From contig UQVO01000004.1 of assembly GCA_900544575.1 (NCBI GenBank), forward strand, positions 1 to 64,000: 64,000 nt of DNA, given 5' to 3'. Both the position numbers and the translations under genes were made by a program. This DNA is from an uncultured Eubacteriales bacterium (GTDB lineage Bacteria; Bacillota; Clostridia; Christensenellales; CAG-917). Shown piece by piece: positions 43,227 through 51,342 of the stretch (the first letter of the stretch is position 1; every line of letters begins with the position of its first letter). A model generated the notes under the pieces. The model had not been told where the DNA came from. It saw only the letters and a program-made list of their open reading frames with translations, and did no database searches.

Positions 43227-44416
43227 TATTTCTTCCCCTTCTGAATTCTCTTGATTTCCAGGCTTTCCACGAATGCCTGAACTCGCGTGCGCAGCTGCCC
43301 CGACCCGCTTGCGGTATACTGCCTGTCTATGGAAACCGCGGGTATGTTGTAGTCGCTCTGCATTATGTGGCTCGCGAGCGCGCGCTCATAGCCCCAGTAT
43401 TCGCAGAATTTGAGCTGCTCGTAAATGACGCCTTCCGCGTGATAATCCCTCACGAGCCCGGCAACGAAATCGCGGCGGTTCTGCACCTTTTCCTGGCTCA
43501 TAAAGCGCGGGCACTGGCTTGTTTTGAGATAATGCAGACATATCTGCGTCAGCACGTCGTCGGTGTCGTTGAGCTCGATTACGTCGCGCCCCGGCATAGT
43601 CCCGAAACAATATCTGTCCGCCACGACCAAAGCCCCCGCGTCCTCGATTTGTTTCGTGAAATCGGGGTCGTCCATTTCGCTGCCCACCACGACGACTTTG
43701 GCGCGGAACTTCTTCTTTTCGTCGGGCACTCTGGTTTTGAGTTCTTCCAGAGTTTCTTCCAACTTGTCGATTATCTCCGCCTTCGGGCAGCAGTACGTCG
43801 CAACGGAAAGCACGTGATATTCGTACCCCGTAATGCGCGGGTTGTCTTCCTTGCGGTAGTCCCCTATCGCACGCATAACGCGCGCCACGCGGTTGTGCAT
43901 CTCCACCGCCTTGCGGAGCGACTCGTCGCTGACGTCCGCGCCGTAGACCTCGTGCAACCTGTCCAGCACTTTCATCCTTATCTGGTTGACGTAATGTTTC
44001 AGCCCGTGTTCCGTAATCTTGAAAGGCGCGTCGATGATGGTGACGAAAAACTTGTCGTTGGGCACGAGTTTCAGAATCTCGAAATGTTCGAGAGTGCGGT
44101 TCATCTCGCTGCACGTTTCCGAGCCCATCAGGCAGGACAGGAAGTTGTAGCCGCCCTCAATGCCGCGCTCCAACAGCGCCTTGCTGAAACCGCACAGGAA
44201 ACTCGACATATAATACGTCGCGATGTCCATCGAACCCGTGCGCGGCGCGCGCAGGCGCACTGAAAAACAGTTGTCCACGTTGAGCAGGACTTCAGGCATA
44301 AAATAGCAGGTATAGCCCACGGCGAGTCCGCCCTTGTCTATCGCCGCTTTGACGGCGTCGTTGTGCGCCGTTTGCAGCAGATTTTCGAAATAAATCAGAT
44401 GCTTTAAGTCTTTCAC
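43226..44416 (-). CDS. 2-hydroxyacyl-CoA dehydratase-like subunit (small)
   Basis: A 396-residue partner subunit of the same superfamily. The C-terminal block KFCEYWGYERALASHIMQSD and the signature SGSGQLRTRVQAFVE match the GQxRTRxEAF hallmark of dehydratase/benzoyl-CoA-reductase subunits. N-terminal cysteines in TCYFMP, NVDNCF and FLSCLMGSETCSEMNR could bind an iron-sulfur cluster. The overlap with the upstream ACS-like gene is four bases (ATGA), and with the large subunit one base, so the two subunits are made in fixed ratio. Presumed electron donor is the activase at 45314. Confidence 0.82.
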   Translation of the reverse strand: MKDLKHLIYFENLLQTAHNDAVKAAIDKGGLAVGYTCYFMPEVLLNVDNCFSVRLRAPRTGSMDIATYYMSSFLCGFSKALLERGIEGGYNFLSCLMGSETCSEMNRTLEHFEILKLVPNDKFFVTIIDAPFKITEHGLKHYVNQIRMKVLDRLHEVYGADVSDESLRKAVEMHNRVARVMRAIGDYRKEDNPRITGYEYHVLSVATYCCPKAEIIDKLEETLEELKTRVPDEKKKFRAKVVVVGSEMDDPDFTKQIEDAGALVVADRYCFGTMPGRDVIELNDTDDVLTQICLHYLKTSQCPRFMSQEKVQNRRDFVAGLVRDYHAEGVIYEQLKFCEYWGYERALASHIMQSDYNIPAVSIDRQYTASGSGQLRTRVQAFVESLEIKRIQKGKK

Positions 44417-45147
44417 TTATTCTCCCCTTGCGCTTTCGCGCTTCTTCCGAAATGCAGGGCTTTCAGCTCTTCCACCTCGTCGCAGACGGGTTTGAGCGAA
44501 CAGACGCTGCAATCCAGCATTACGTTTTGCAGAATTTTGTTGAGCGCCGCCGTGCGTCGGCGGCTTTCCTCCGCCACCCGTTTCAGAGCGGCGACGGCGT
44601 TTTTGTCCGTGACGAAAATCAGTTTCACGGCACGGACGTTGGGGTGCGCGAGATACCTCCCCGCATACAGCGCTCCGACGGAAGCGAAACTTATCCCGTC
44701 CCGCACCGCGCGGCGTCCCACGCGGACCTGTTCGCGGCTGCCCTCCGAAGATATGCGCAGCATATACCCTTCGGGGAAAACGTGATATTTCACGAAATCT
44801 ATCCCCCGCACGCTTTTGTACGCCGCGTCCGGGTCCGCTTCGTCGTCTATCCCCTCCGTCAGAGCCACCGCTATCCTCGCATAGGGCGCGTCGCCTTTCA
44901 GCGCCCCCAAATCTTCGCCGCAGACGACAATCTCATTTTTCCGCACGGCAGCCGCGTCGCGAGTCACGAGGCAGGCGCAGAACCCGCTGCCTCCCGCGCC
45001 GAGTTCGTACGCGCTCTCCTTCGCGAGCAGCAGCACGTTCTCTCCCGCGTCTTTCCACGGAGTGACGGAATCGAGGTCGTAACGTGTCGTTTTGCACGCA
45101 TAAACCGCTTTTTCCGTTTCGGCAATGAGGTCGTCGTAAAGTTTCAT
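44413..45147 (-). CDS. Acetyl-CoA-synthase beta-domain-like protein
   Basis: A 244-residue cytosolic protein. The middle resembles part of the acetyl-CoA synthase beta subunit (AcsB/CdhC): GYMLRISSEGSREQ, RDGISFASVGALYAG and VKLIFVTDKNAVAALKRVAEE parallel the ACS segment with RISKEA, GEILYAKLHDEF and VTIYTDEDKV. The C-terminus has DCSVCSLKPVCDEVEELK, a CxxCxxxxxC iron-sulfur-type motif where ACS has its cluster cysteines, but the full A-cluster motif is not present. So it is probably an ACS-derived domain with a new job rather than a working ACS. Start is the ATG one base overlapping the membrane peptide's stop (TGATG). The assignment is from memory of family patterns and needs a profile search. 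Confidence 0.5.
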   Translation of the reverse strand: MKLYDDLIAETEKAVYACKTTRYDLDSVTPWKDAGENVLLLAKESAYELGAGGSGFCACLVTRDAAAVRKNEIVVCGEDLGALKGDAPYARIAVALTEGIDDEADPDAAYKSVRGIDFVKYHVFPEGYMLRISSEGSREQVRVGRRAVRDGISFASVGALYAGRYLAHPNVRAVKLIFVTDKNAVAALKRVAEESRRRTAALNKILQNVMLDCSVCSLKPVCDEVEELKALHFGRSAKAQGENK

Positions 45148-45314
45148 CAAAGTTTGTTGTCCCTCTTCATTTTGTCATAGTGCTTGCCGAGCAGCCTGTA
45201 AACCACGGATATGAGTTTCATATCGAGGTTGAAGAAATATATCGCGAAAAGCAGCAGAAATCCGCCCACTGCCACGCACGCAAGCACGATGAGAAGTATT
45301 GCCCACCATTCCAT
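45147..45314 (-). CDS. 55-residue single-pass membrane protein
   Basis: A small protein beginning MEWWAILLIVLACVAVGGFL, with one strong hydrophobic span (about 4-28), then a basic juxtamembrane helix (LLGKHYDKMKRDNKL). It is locked into the operon by overlaps on both sides: its ATG overlaps the activase stop (ATGA) and its stop overlaps the next ATG (TGATG). That argues for a real gene despite its size. No family is recognised. A single hydrophobic helix with a basic cytosolic tail suggests a membrane anchor or tether for one of the soluble complex members. Confidence 0.75.
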   Translation of the reverse strand: MEWWAILLIVLACVAVGGFLLLFAIYFFNLDMKLISVVYRLLGKHYDKMKRDNKL

Positions 45315-46117
45315 CAGCCTACCTCCGCAAGTCCTTTCTGTCTGGCGTATTCGGCAGCGCCGAGCGCACCCATAAGCTGGGGGTCGGTTTTGAGCTCGAT
45401 GACTTTGAGTTTGAGCACGTGCTCTATCGCCTTTTTGAGCCCCTGGTTCTTTGCGCAGCCGCCCGTCAGCGTGATGCTGTCGGTCGCGCCCGCCTTTTTC
45501 GCCATCACGAAACATCTCTTCGCGACCGCCATCTGTATGCCCGCCGCTATCTCGTCCATAGGCTTGCCTTCGCCGACGAGAGAGATGACTTCGCTCTCCG
45601 CAAACACCGTGCACTGCGCGGTGATGGGGATTGTATTCTTCGCCGTCAGCGAAAGTGCGGAAAATTCGGGCAGCGTCATCTCGAAAGCGTTTGCCATCGC
45701 CTCGTAAAATCTGCCCGTTCCCGCCGCGCACTTGTCGTTCATCGCGAAGTTTTTCACCGTGCCGTCCTCAGCAATGGCTATGCCCTTGACGTCCTGACCG
45801 CCGATGTCGATGATTGCCTTGACGGTCGGGTCGGTGACGTGCACGCCCATTGCGTGACAGCTTATCTCCGAGATGTTCTCGTCCGCGAAAGGCACTTTGT
45901 TGCGCCCGTAGCCGGTGCCGATGAGATAGGCAAGGTCCTTTGCCGAATTGAGCCCCGGCACCTTGTCTATCGCCGTTTGCAGAGCGAGCTCGGCGCTCTC
46001 CTGCGAGTTGATTTTGCTGCGGATTGTGCAGTCGGAAACGATTTTGCCGCCCTCATCCAGAATGACGCACTTGGTGTAAGTGGAACCGACGTCGCATCCG
46101 CCGAAATACTTTGCCAT
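45314..46117 (-). CDS. BadF/HgdC-type dehydratase activase (ATPase)
   Basis: A 267-residue ASKHA-fold ATPase that binds a [4Fe-4S] cluster at the dimer interface and transfers an electron with ATP hydrolysis to a 2-hydroxyacyl-CoA dehydratase-type partner. Motifs are the N-terminal phosphate loop GGCDVGSTYTKCV, DIGGQDVKG, NDKCAAGTGRF (cluster Cys), CTVFAESEVISL (second cluster Cys) and TGGCAKNQGLK. The length matches HgdC. It is followed by the small membrane peptide with ATGA overlap. Sixteen bases separate it from the CooC-like gene upstream. Confidence 0.93.
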   Translation of the reverse strand: MAKYFGGCDVGSTYTKCVILDEGGKIVSDCTIRSKINSQESAELALQTAIDKVPGLNSAKDLAYLIGTGYGRNKVPFADENISEISCHAMGVHVTDPTVKAIIDIGGQDVKGIAIAEDGTVKNFAMNDKCAAGTGRFYEAMANAFEMTLPEFSALSLTAKNTIPITAQCTVFAESEVISLVGEGKPMDEIAAGIQMAVAKRCFVMAKKAGATDSITLTGGCAKNQGLKKAIEHVLKLKVIELKTDPQLMGALGAAEYARQKGLAEVG

Positions 46118-46133
46118 ATATTCCCTCCTTTGT

Positions 46134-46898
46134 TTACAATATTCCCGCCGCTTCGAGCGCTCTGCGCGCCCCCGCGACTATTTCGCTGTCATCCGGCAGT
46201 TCCATAAGACTCCTGCCCTCGGTGTCGAACCTCGACACGTTCGGGTCGCTGCCGATGTACGCATACGCAGTCAGCCCGCCGAGGTCGAGATATTTTTTCT
46301 GTTCGTCGTCGAGTATACGGTTGACGACGACGCCCGTTTTTTCGGGCGACATAAGCCTGTCCGCCACCTCTTTCACGGACGCGATGACCTGTCTGCCTTT
46401 TTTGCTGGGGTCGGTGACGAGAATGAGATGGGTCACCTTTTCCATAACGCGGCGGTTTATCTGCTCCACCCCCGCTTCGCCGTCGATGACGACGTAATCG
46501 AAATCTCCCGAAACCAGGGATATGACCTCTTTGAGATAGCTGTTTATCTTGCAGTAGCAGCCCGCGGATTCGGGTCTTCCGACGGCGATGAAAGCGAATT
46601 TGTCCGTTTCGGTCATCGCGTCGAAAATTTTGTAACGCGCGTCGCCGAGCAGTTCAATCGCCGTGCGCGTGTCGCCCTCGTCGAGGGTTTCGACTATGCT
46701 GCGTCTGATGTCGTCAATCGTTGCCCTGACCTCCACACCGAGCGCGGTGGAAAGCCCCGTCGCGGGGTCGGCGTCGATTGCAAGCAGCCGTTTGTCGGGA
46801 TACGCCTCCGCGATTATCTTCACCATCGCCGCGGACACGGAAGTTTTGCCCACTCCGCCCTTTCCGGCAACGGTGATTATCTTTGCGTTTTCTTTCAT
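46134..46898 (-). CDS. CooC/AcsF-type P-loop ATPase
   Basis: A 254-residue SIMIBI ATPase of the ParA/MinD superfamily, closest in pattern to CooC/AcsF, which deliver nickel to CO dehydrogenase or acetyl-CoA synthase. The deviant Walker A is AGKGGVGKTS with the intermonomer lysine (about 10-19). Downstream are LAIDADPATGLSTALG, DYVVIDGEAGVEQINRR and LVTDPSKKGRQVI. Such a maturase is unexpected beside a dehydratase-type activase; the ACS-like gene three genes later gives it a possible client. The ATG at 46898 follows GAGGAGATGAG; extra upstream codons cover the promoter and are rejected. First gene of the operon. The metal is not demonstrated. Confidence 0.85.
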   Translation of the reverse strand: MKENAKIITVAGKGGVGKTSVSAAMVKIIAEAYPDKRLLAIDADPATGLSTALGVEVRATIDDIRRSIVETLDEGDTRTAIELLGDARYKIFDAMTETDKFAFIAVGRPESAGCYCKINSYLKEVISLVSGDFDYVVIDGEAGVEQINRRVMEKVTHLILVTDPSKKGRQVIASVKEVADRLMSPEKTGVVVNRILDDEQKKYLDLGGLTAYAYIGSDPNVSRFDTEGRSLMELPDDSEIVAGARRALEAAGIL

Positions 46899-46920
46899 TT
46901 TCTCATCTCCTCGGTGAAAC

Positions 46921-46949
46921 ATTATATCAAACCCATTCGTTACAAACAA
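46921..46949 (-). promoter_or_regulatory. Sigma-A promoter of the CooC/activase/dehydratase operon
   Basis: On the minus strand TTGTTT (46949-46944), 17 bases, TATAAT (46926-46921), about 20 bases before the ATG of the first gene. The remaining bases to 47103 have no gene. Confidence 0.78.
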
Positions 46950-47103
46950 TAACGATAAAAAAAGTTTCCGTTTGTGTTTGCGCTACAATTTCCGCATTAT
47001 GTCGCGTTATCTCGTCTTATCGAAAAATGCGTGCGCATAACGCGCGCACGCGCAACGCACCCACGCAAAAAAGTGACCCGACGATAACACTCCAAACGCG
47101 GAA

Positions 47104-47133
47104 AACAAAAACCGCGCCCGAACGGGCGCGGTG
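47104..47133 (-). terminator. Terminator of the SCIFF maturase gene
   Basis: ACCGCGCCCG, AA, CGGGCGCGGT; on the minus strand followed by TTTTTGTTTTCC, 14 bases after the stop codon. Confidence 0.88.
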
Positions 47134-47146
47134 TGAAACTCTGCCG

Positions 47147-48535
47147 TCAATCCGTCTGACTGTCCGCCTTGCGGAGCATTTCCGCAGCTTTGACCGCAAG
47201 CGCGCACTCCATACGGCAACGGAAAAGGTCGCAGCCGTATGCGTATATCCCGTTCACGTCGCCCGCGGCGTGCCAGGCGTTCGCCGCGCACCCGCCCGAG
47301 CAATAAAGCCTCGCCCAGCAGTCGTCGCATTCGGGTTTGGAATAGGCATTGCAGCGTTTGAAGGACGCGCGCACTTCTTTGCCGTGTTCGGAAATGCCGT
47401 CGAACACGTTCCCCATCTCGAAATCTTTCTCGCCGACAAACTGGTGACAGGGATAAAGCTCTCCCGTCGGAGTGACCGCAAGATACTCCGTCCCCGAACC
47501 GCACCCCGAAATACGTTTGTAAATACACGGTCCGTGTTCCAAATCGAGCATATAATGATAGAACACGAAAGGTGTATTTTTCTCATCACACTCTATCATC
47601 TTCTCCGCGAGAAGCTCGTACTGCCGGTACACGATTTGTTTATCTTCCTTCCTCAGCGCATACGGAGAGTCGGAGGAACAGACGACGGGTTCCATACTCA
47701 GACGGTCAAACCCCAGACCGAGCATAACCTCGATGTCCTTCATAAAATCGGGATTGAGGTGCGTGAACGTGCCGCGGATGTAATAGTCCTTCTCGCCTCT
47801 CGCCTTCGCAAAGCGCTGAAACTTCGGGACAATGACGTCAAAGCTGCCCTTGCCGCCCGCCGTCTTGCGGAAACGGTCGTTCACCTCTTTTCTTCCGTCA
47901 AGACTCATCACGACATTGTCCATTTCGCGGTCGGCGAAATCAATCACGTCGTCGTCCACCAGCATCCCGTTGGTGGTCAGCGTGAAGCGGAAGTGCTTCC
48001 CGGTTTCCTTTTCTCTTTCACGCGCGTATGCGGTGATGCGTTTTACGACATCGAAATTCATCAGCGGTTCGCCGCCGAAAAAGTCGACTTCGAGGTTGTG
48101 CCTGCTTCCCGAGTTTTCGATGAGGAAGTCTATCGCGCGTTTGCCCACCTCGAAAGTCATAAGCGCGCGCTCGCCGTGATACTTCCCCTGGCTTGCGAAA
48201 CAGTATTCGCAGTCCAGATTGCAAGTGTGCGCAACGTGCAGGCACAGCGCCTTTACCACCGTCGAGCGTTTTGCAAGCGCGTCGACGTCGGGACGGAATT
48301 TGTCTTCCGAAAACAAAGTGCCCGCGGCAACGAGTGCGTCGACGTCCGCCATACATTCGCGCACGTCCTCTTCCGTCACTCCGTGCTTTGCCGCAACAGA
48401 CCGCACCGTTTCTTCCCTGTCGCGTCTGCCGTATGCCGAAACCACGTCGTATGCGACGTCGTCCAGGACGTGCACCGACGCGCTTGCCGTATCAACGGCG
48501 ACGTTTATTCCGCATCTTCTGAATGTGTGGACCAT
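47147..48535 (-). CDS. scfB: SCIFF radical SAM/SPASM peptide maturase
   Basis: A 462-residue radical SAM enzyme that forms thioether cross-links on the SCIFF peptide. An N-terminal RRE-like PqqD domain (1-85) is followed by the SAM cluster C105, C109, C112 (CNLDCEYC). The SPASM region binds auxiliary clusters: SGCGSGTEYLAVTPTGELYPCHQF, then CNAYSKPECDDCWARLYCSGGC and CRMEC at the end. It lies 68 bases downstream of the SCIFF precursor gene with a hairpin between, the standard clostridial arrangement. Family knowledge (CteA/CteB, ScfA/ScfB) is established; only the modification site is inferred here. Confidence 0.95.
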   Translation of the reverse strand: MVHTFRRCGINVAVDTASASVHVLDDVAYDVVSAYGRRDREETVRSVAAKHGVTEEDVRECMADVDALVAAGTLFSEDKFRPDVDALAKRSTVVKALCLHVAHTCNLDCEYCFASQGKYHGERALMTFEVGKRAIDFLIENSGSRHNLEVDFFGGEPLMNFDVVKRITAYAREREKETGKHFRFTLTTNGMLVDDDVIDFADREMDNVVMSLDGRKEVNDRFRKTAGGKGSFDVIVPKFQRFAKARGEKDYYIRGTFTHLNPDFMKDIEVMLGLGFDRLSMEPVVCSSDSPYALRKEDKQIVYRQYELLAEKMIECDEKNTPFVFYHYMLDLEHGPCIYKRISGCGSGTEYLAVTPTGELYPCHQFVGEKDFEMGNVFDGISEHGKEVRASFKRCNAYSKPECDDCWARLYCSGGCAANAWHAAGDVNGIYAYGCDLFRCRMECALAVKAAEMLRKADSQTD

Positions 48536-48545
48536 AAAGAACCGA

Positions 48546-48573
48546 TAAAAATCCGCCCGTCAGGGGGCGGATA
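48546..48573 (-). terminator. Attenuator-like hairpin between SCIFF and its maturase
   Basis: On the minus strand ATCCGCCC, loop, GGGCGGAT then TTTTATC. It lies between scfA and scfB, so it could set a precursor-to-maturase ratio rather than end the operon. Confidence 0.7.
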
Positions 48574-48603
48574 AGTTTCATCCTGCCGTGAGAGAAAAAC
48601 CGC

Positions 48604-48750
48604 TCACTTGGCGGGCTTTTCGCACTTCTGGTTTGCTACGCCGCAGGAAGTCTTGCAGGCAGACTGGCAGGAGGTCTGGCATTCGCCGCAGCCGCCGTCT
48701 TTTCTGCTGGTTTCAAGGTTGCGCGTGTTCAGAGAAAGAATTCTTTTCAT
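48604..48750 (-). CDS. scfA: SCIFF RiPP precursor peptide
   Basis: A 48-residue peptide with exactly six cysteines (C21, C24, C28, C32, C36, C43), the 'six Cys in forty-five' family. Leader MKRILSLNTRNLETS precedes the core GGCGECQTSCQSACKTSC, close to the consensus CGECQTSCQSACKTSC. Post-translational thioether links are installed by the neighbouring SPASM enzyme. The biological role of SCIFF remains unclear despite near-universal presence in Clostridia. GGAGCG lies a few bases before the ATG. Too short for most gene finders. Confidence 0.97.
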   Translation of the reverse strand: MKRILSLNTRNLETSRKDGGCGECQTSCQSACKTSCGVANQKCEKPAK

Positions 48751-48805
48751 TTTTACGCTCCGAATTTGTTTTGTAAATTCATTATACGTATGTGCGCGCG
48801 CTTTG

Positions 48806-50278
48806 TCAAGAGAACGGAGCGTCGGCGGACAACGCGACGCGTATATATCCCTCCCGTCCGCCGTACGCGGCGACGGTTTCGCCGCCCGCAAGCCGCACGC
48901 TTTCGGCATACCGGACGCAGTTTTCCTCTATGCGCTCTCCGGGCAGAATTACGGGCACTCCCGGAGGATATGCCCACAGACTGTCCGCGCTCACTCTTCC
49001 GACAGCGCCGCGGAGAGAGACAATCTCCGACGGACTACGCAGCGCTTCGCGCATTTCCGCCGCCTTCGCGCCGGGCGTCCAGGTGCCGCACCCTTTTGCG
49101 CCAACGGACAAATCCCTCCCGACGCCGTTTTTACCGCGCCCTTCCGCACGCGCGACTTCTTCGTCGTCCAACGCCGCGAGCGCGGAGAAAAGCCTTGCAA
49201 GACTTTCCGCGTCGTCCCCTGCCGTCACATAGGCAAGCGCGCCGTACGGAGCCGCGCTTTCAAGCTCCGTGCCGAACTCTGCACGCAAGCGTCTTTTCAG
49301 TTCAAATCCGCCGAAAGAACAGTTTTTGCAATCGATATACACCTTTGACGGATCGGTTTTGAAAACTTCCGCAAATTTTTCACGTTCTCCGTCAAATACG
49401 CGGAGCCTCCCGAATGCGCGCGTGCGCTCACGGAAGAAGGCAAGCTCGCGCGCCAGCATATCCAACCTTTCCGCGCCTTTTTGTTCGAGGTAGTCCAACA
49501 TCTTTTCGACGCCCGCCATAAGGATATAGGAAGGGCTGCTCGTCACGAATGCGGACATCGCGGCGGACACCGCGGCGACGTCGACTCTGTCGCTCATAAC
49601 GTGCACGAGCGCCGTCTGCGTCAGCGACGGCAGCGTTTTGTGCAGACTTGTCACCACGACGTCCGCGCCCGAATTCCCCGAAAACGCGTCGGACAATCCG
49701 AAGTGCGCGCCGTGCGCGGCGTCGAGTATTAGCACCGCACCTCTGGCGTGCGCCTGTTCCGCTATCGCCTCCGTGTCGCTCAACACGCCTTCGTATGTCG
49801 GAGAGGTGACGACGACTGCCTTACATCCCGTTTCGTCCAGCCGTTTCCCCACTTCCGCAGCCCCGACGCTGCCGAAAAAGCCGTATTCTCCGACAGTCGG
49901 CGGAATTACGTACTCCGTGCGCAGTCCGAGATATGACGCGGCGTTGAACACGGAGCGGTGACAGTTGCGCACCGCAAGCACTCCTCCGTTTCCGCACGCG
50001 GCAAGCACGGCGAATATCCCGCCCGTGCTGCCGTTGACGGACAGAAAGGTGCGTCGGCTGCCCCAAAGTTTTTCCGCGCGTCCGAGTATGCGGGCAATCA
50101 CGCCCGCAGGCGCGTGCAGGTCGTCAAGCCCCTCTGTTTCGGTCGCGTCGAAAGCGCCGCCCGTTTCCCCGAGCCACGGAAATTCGCGCAAGTTGCGCTT
50201 GTGTCCCGGCATATGCATAGGCAGCACGTTTTCGGCGGAAAGCGCTTTCAGTTTTTCGTACAAAGAGTTTGTTTCCAA
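48806..50278 (-). CDS. Orn/Lys/Arg decarboxylase-like PLP enzyme
   Basis: A 490-residue fold-type I PLP protein of the major Orn/Lys/Arg decarboxylase class in its short form. It starts LYEKLKALSAENVLPMHMPGHKR, then FLSVNGSTGGIFAVLAAC, TSPTYEGVLSD, DAAHGAHFG and the PLP lysine in VTSLHKTLPSLTQTALVH, ending with the C-terminal domain (AYPPGVPVILPGE). It would supply a polyamine precursor (agmatine, cadaverine or putrescine); specificity is not readable. The start is uncertain: a TTG at 50278 is the only start in frame near the family N-terminus, without a good ribosome site. It follows yjbQ by 70 bases. No terminator is obvious before the SCIFF promoter region. Confidence 0.82.
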   Translation of the reverse strand: METNSLYEKLKALSAENVLPMHMPGHKRNLREFPWLGETGGAFDATETEGLDDLHAPAGVIARILGRAEKLWGSRRTFLSVNGSTGGIFAVLAACGNGGVLAVRNCHRSVFNAASYLGLRTEYVIPPTVGEYGFFGSVGAAEVGKRLDETGCKAVVVTSPTYEGVLSDTEAIAEQAHARGAVLILDAAHGAHFGLSDAFSGNSGADVVVTSLHKTLPSLTQTALVHVMSDRVDVAAVSAAMSAFVTSSPSYILMAGVEKMLDYLEQKGAERLDMLARELAFFRERTRAFGRLRVFDGEREKFAEVFKTDPSKVYIDCKNCSFGGFELKRRLRAEFGTELESAAPYGALAYVTAGDDAESLARLFSALAALDDEEVARAEGRGKNGVGRDLSVGAKGCGTWTPGAKAAEMREALRSPSEIVSLRGAVGRVSADSLWAYPPGVPVILPGERIEENCVRYAESVRLAGGETVAAYGGREGYIRVALSADAPFS

Positions 50279-50348
50279 ATCCGAAGCGGCAGAAAGCCCT
50301 GCCGCGGCGGCATAACGCTCCGAAGTCCGTCGGACGTTTCGGGTCGGG

Positions 50349-50765
50349 TCATTCTCCGATGATTTTAATCATTATGCGCTTGTTGCGCATACCGTCGAAT
50401 TCGCCGTAGAATATCTGCTCCCAGGTGCCGAAATCGAGTTTGCCGTCCGTGACCGCCACCACGACCTCGCGCCCCATTATCGTGCGTTTCAGATGAGCGT
50501 CCGCGTTGTCCTCGTAGCCGTTGTGCGCATACTGCGAATAGGGCTTTTCTGGCGCGAGCTTTTCCAGCCACTTCTCGAAATCGGAATGCAGTCCGCTTTC
50601 GTCGTCGTTGATGAACACGCTCGCGGTGATGTTCATCGCATTGACGAGCGCAAGCCCTTCCTTTATCCCCGACTCGCGGAGCGCCTCGCTCACCTGCGGC
50701 GTGATGTTGACGAACCCTCTGCGCGAAGGTATGTTGACGGTGAGAATTTTACGGTAACTTTTCAT
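50349..50765 (-). CDS. YjbQ/UPF0047-family protein
   Basis: A 138-residue protein of the secondary thiamine-phosphate synthase (YjbQ, UPF0047) family. Hallmarks are [62 protein letters not shown] and [25 protein letters not shown]. The fold is a trimer with a putative metal/phosphate site; the in vivo role is unsettled. The start is the ATG at 50765 after GGGGAG; the in-frame extension of 14 residues lacks a ribosome site. It is upstream of the decarboxylase-like gene. Confidence 0.88.
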   Translation of the reverse strand: MKSYRKILTVNIPSRRGFVNITPQVSEALRESGIKEGLALVNAMNITASVFINDDESGLHSDFEKWLEKLAPEKPYSQYAHNGYEDNADAHLKRTIMGREVVVAVTDGKLDFGTWEQIFYGEFDGMRNKRIMIKIIGE

Positions 50766-50901
50766 AGCTCTCCCCGCCGCTTGCCGTATGCGCAAGCGGC
50801 AAAGCACACCCGCGCCCTCCGCAAAATCGCAAAAGCGCGGTTGTGCAATATGTTTTGTTTCGTTAAACTTGCCGTGCGGCGGTTTTCGCCGTTTTCCGAA
50901 G

Positions 50902-51342
50902 TTACAGCACGGTGACCGTGCCGTCCTCTTCGACCTTTACAGTATCCCCCGTTTTCACGGTTTCGAGGAACTCGTCGCCGAGCATATCTATCGCGATTAC
51001 GTTGCTCTCTTCCCACACTTTCGCCAGCACGATACCGCTTGCCGCAAGGCTGTCGATGTGCTTGGAAAACAGGAAACAGGCGGGATTTATCTTCATCGCG
51101 CACACCGTCTGTATGACCAGCCCGCCCGTTGTCGAACCTATCGTCACGGGCAGGCACAACGCTTTGCCCGTGATGTTTTTGCCGAAGATGTCGGGATTGT
51201 TCTGGTCGGACACAATCACTTCCTGCTTGCCCGCCATTGCGCTCTTCTGGAATGTCGCGAGCGTGTTCACTCCCGCGTGAGATACGACCGCTTCACCCTG
51301 CCAATTTCCGCCTGCTATGACTCTGCCTTTGAACCGTTTCAT
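50902..51342 (-). CDS. Aconitase X swivel-domain subunit (DUF126)
   Basis: A 146-residue protein matching the aconitase-X swivel subunit: [20 protein letters not shown] at the start, [40 protein letters not shown] in the centre, and a beta-strand-rich end. Together with the catalytic subunit it forms a complete aconitase X, as found split in archaea and some bacteria. GGAGGTGAG is spaced best to the second ATG (51342); a first ATG three bases upstream is also possible. The catalytic subunit's stop overlaps these start codons, so the pair is translationally coupled. Confidence 0.9.
   Translation of the reverse strand: MKRFKGRVIAGGNWQGEAVVSHAGVNTLATFQKSAMAGKQEVIVSDQNNPDIFGKNITGKALCLPVTIGSTTGGLVIQTVCAMKINPACFLFSKHIDSLAASGIVLAKVWEESNVIAIDMLGDEFLETVKTGDTVKVEEDGTVTVL

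Noticed and set aside
45147..45731. 194-residue reading for the small membrane protein
   Set aside because: The upstream part is the activase gene in another frame; the ATG overlapping the activase stop gives a compact 55-residue membrane protein.
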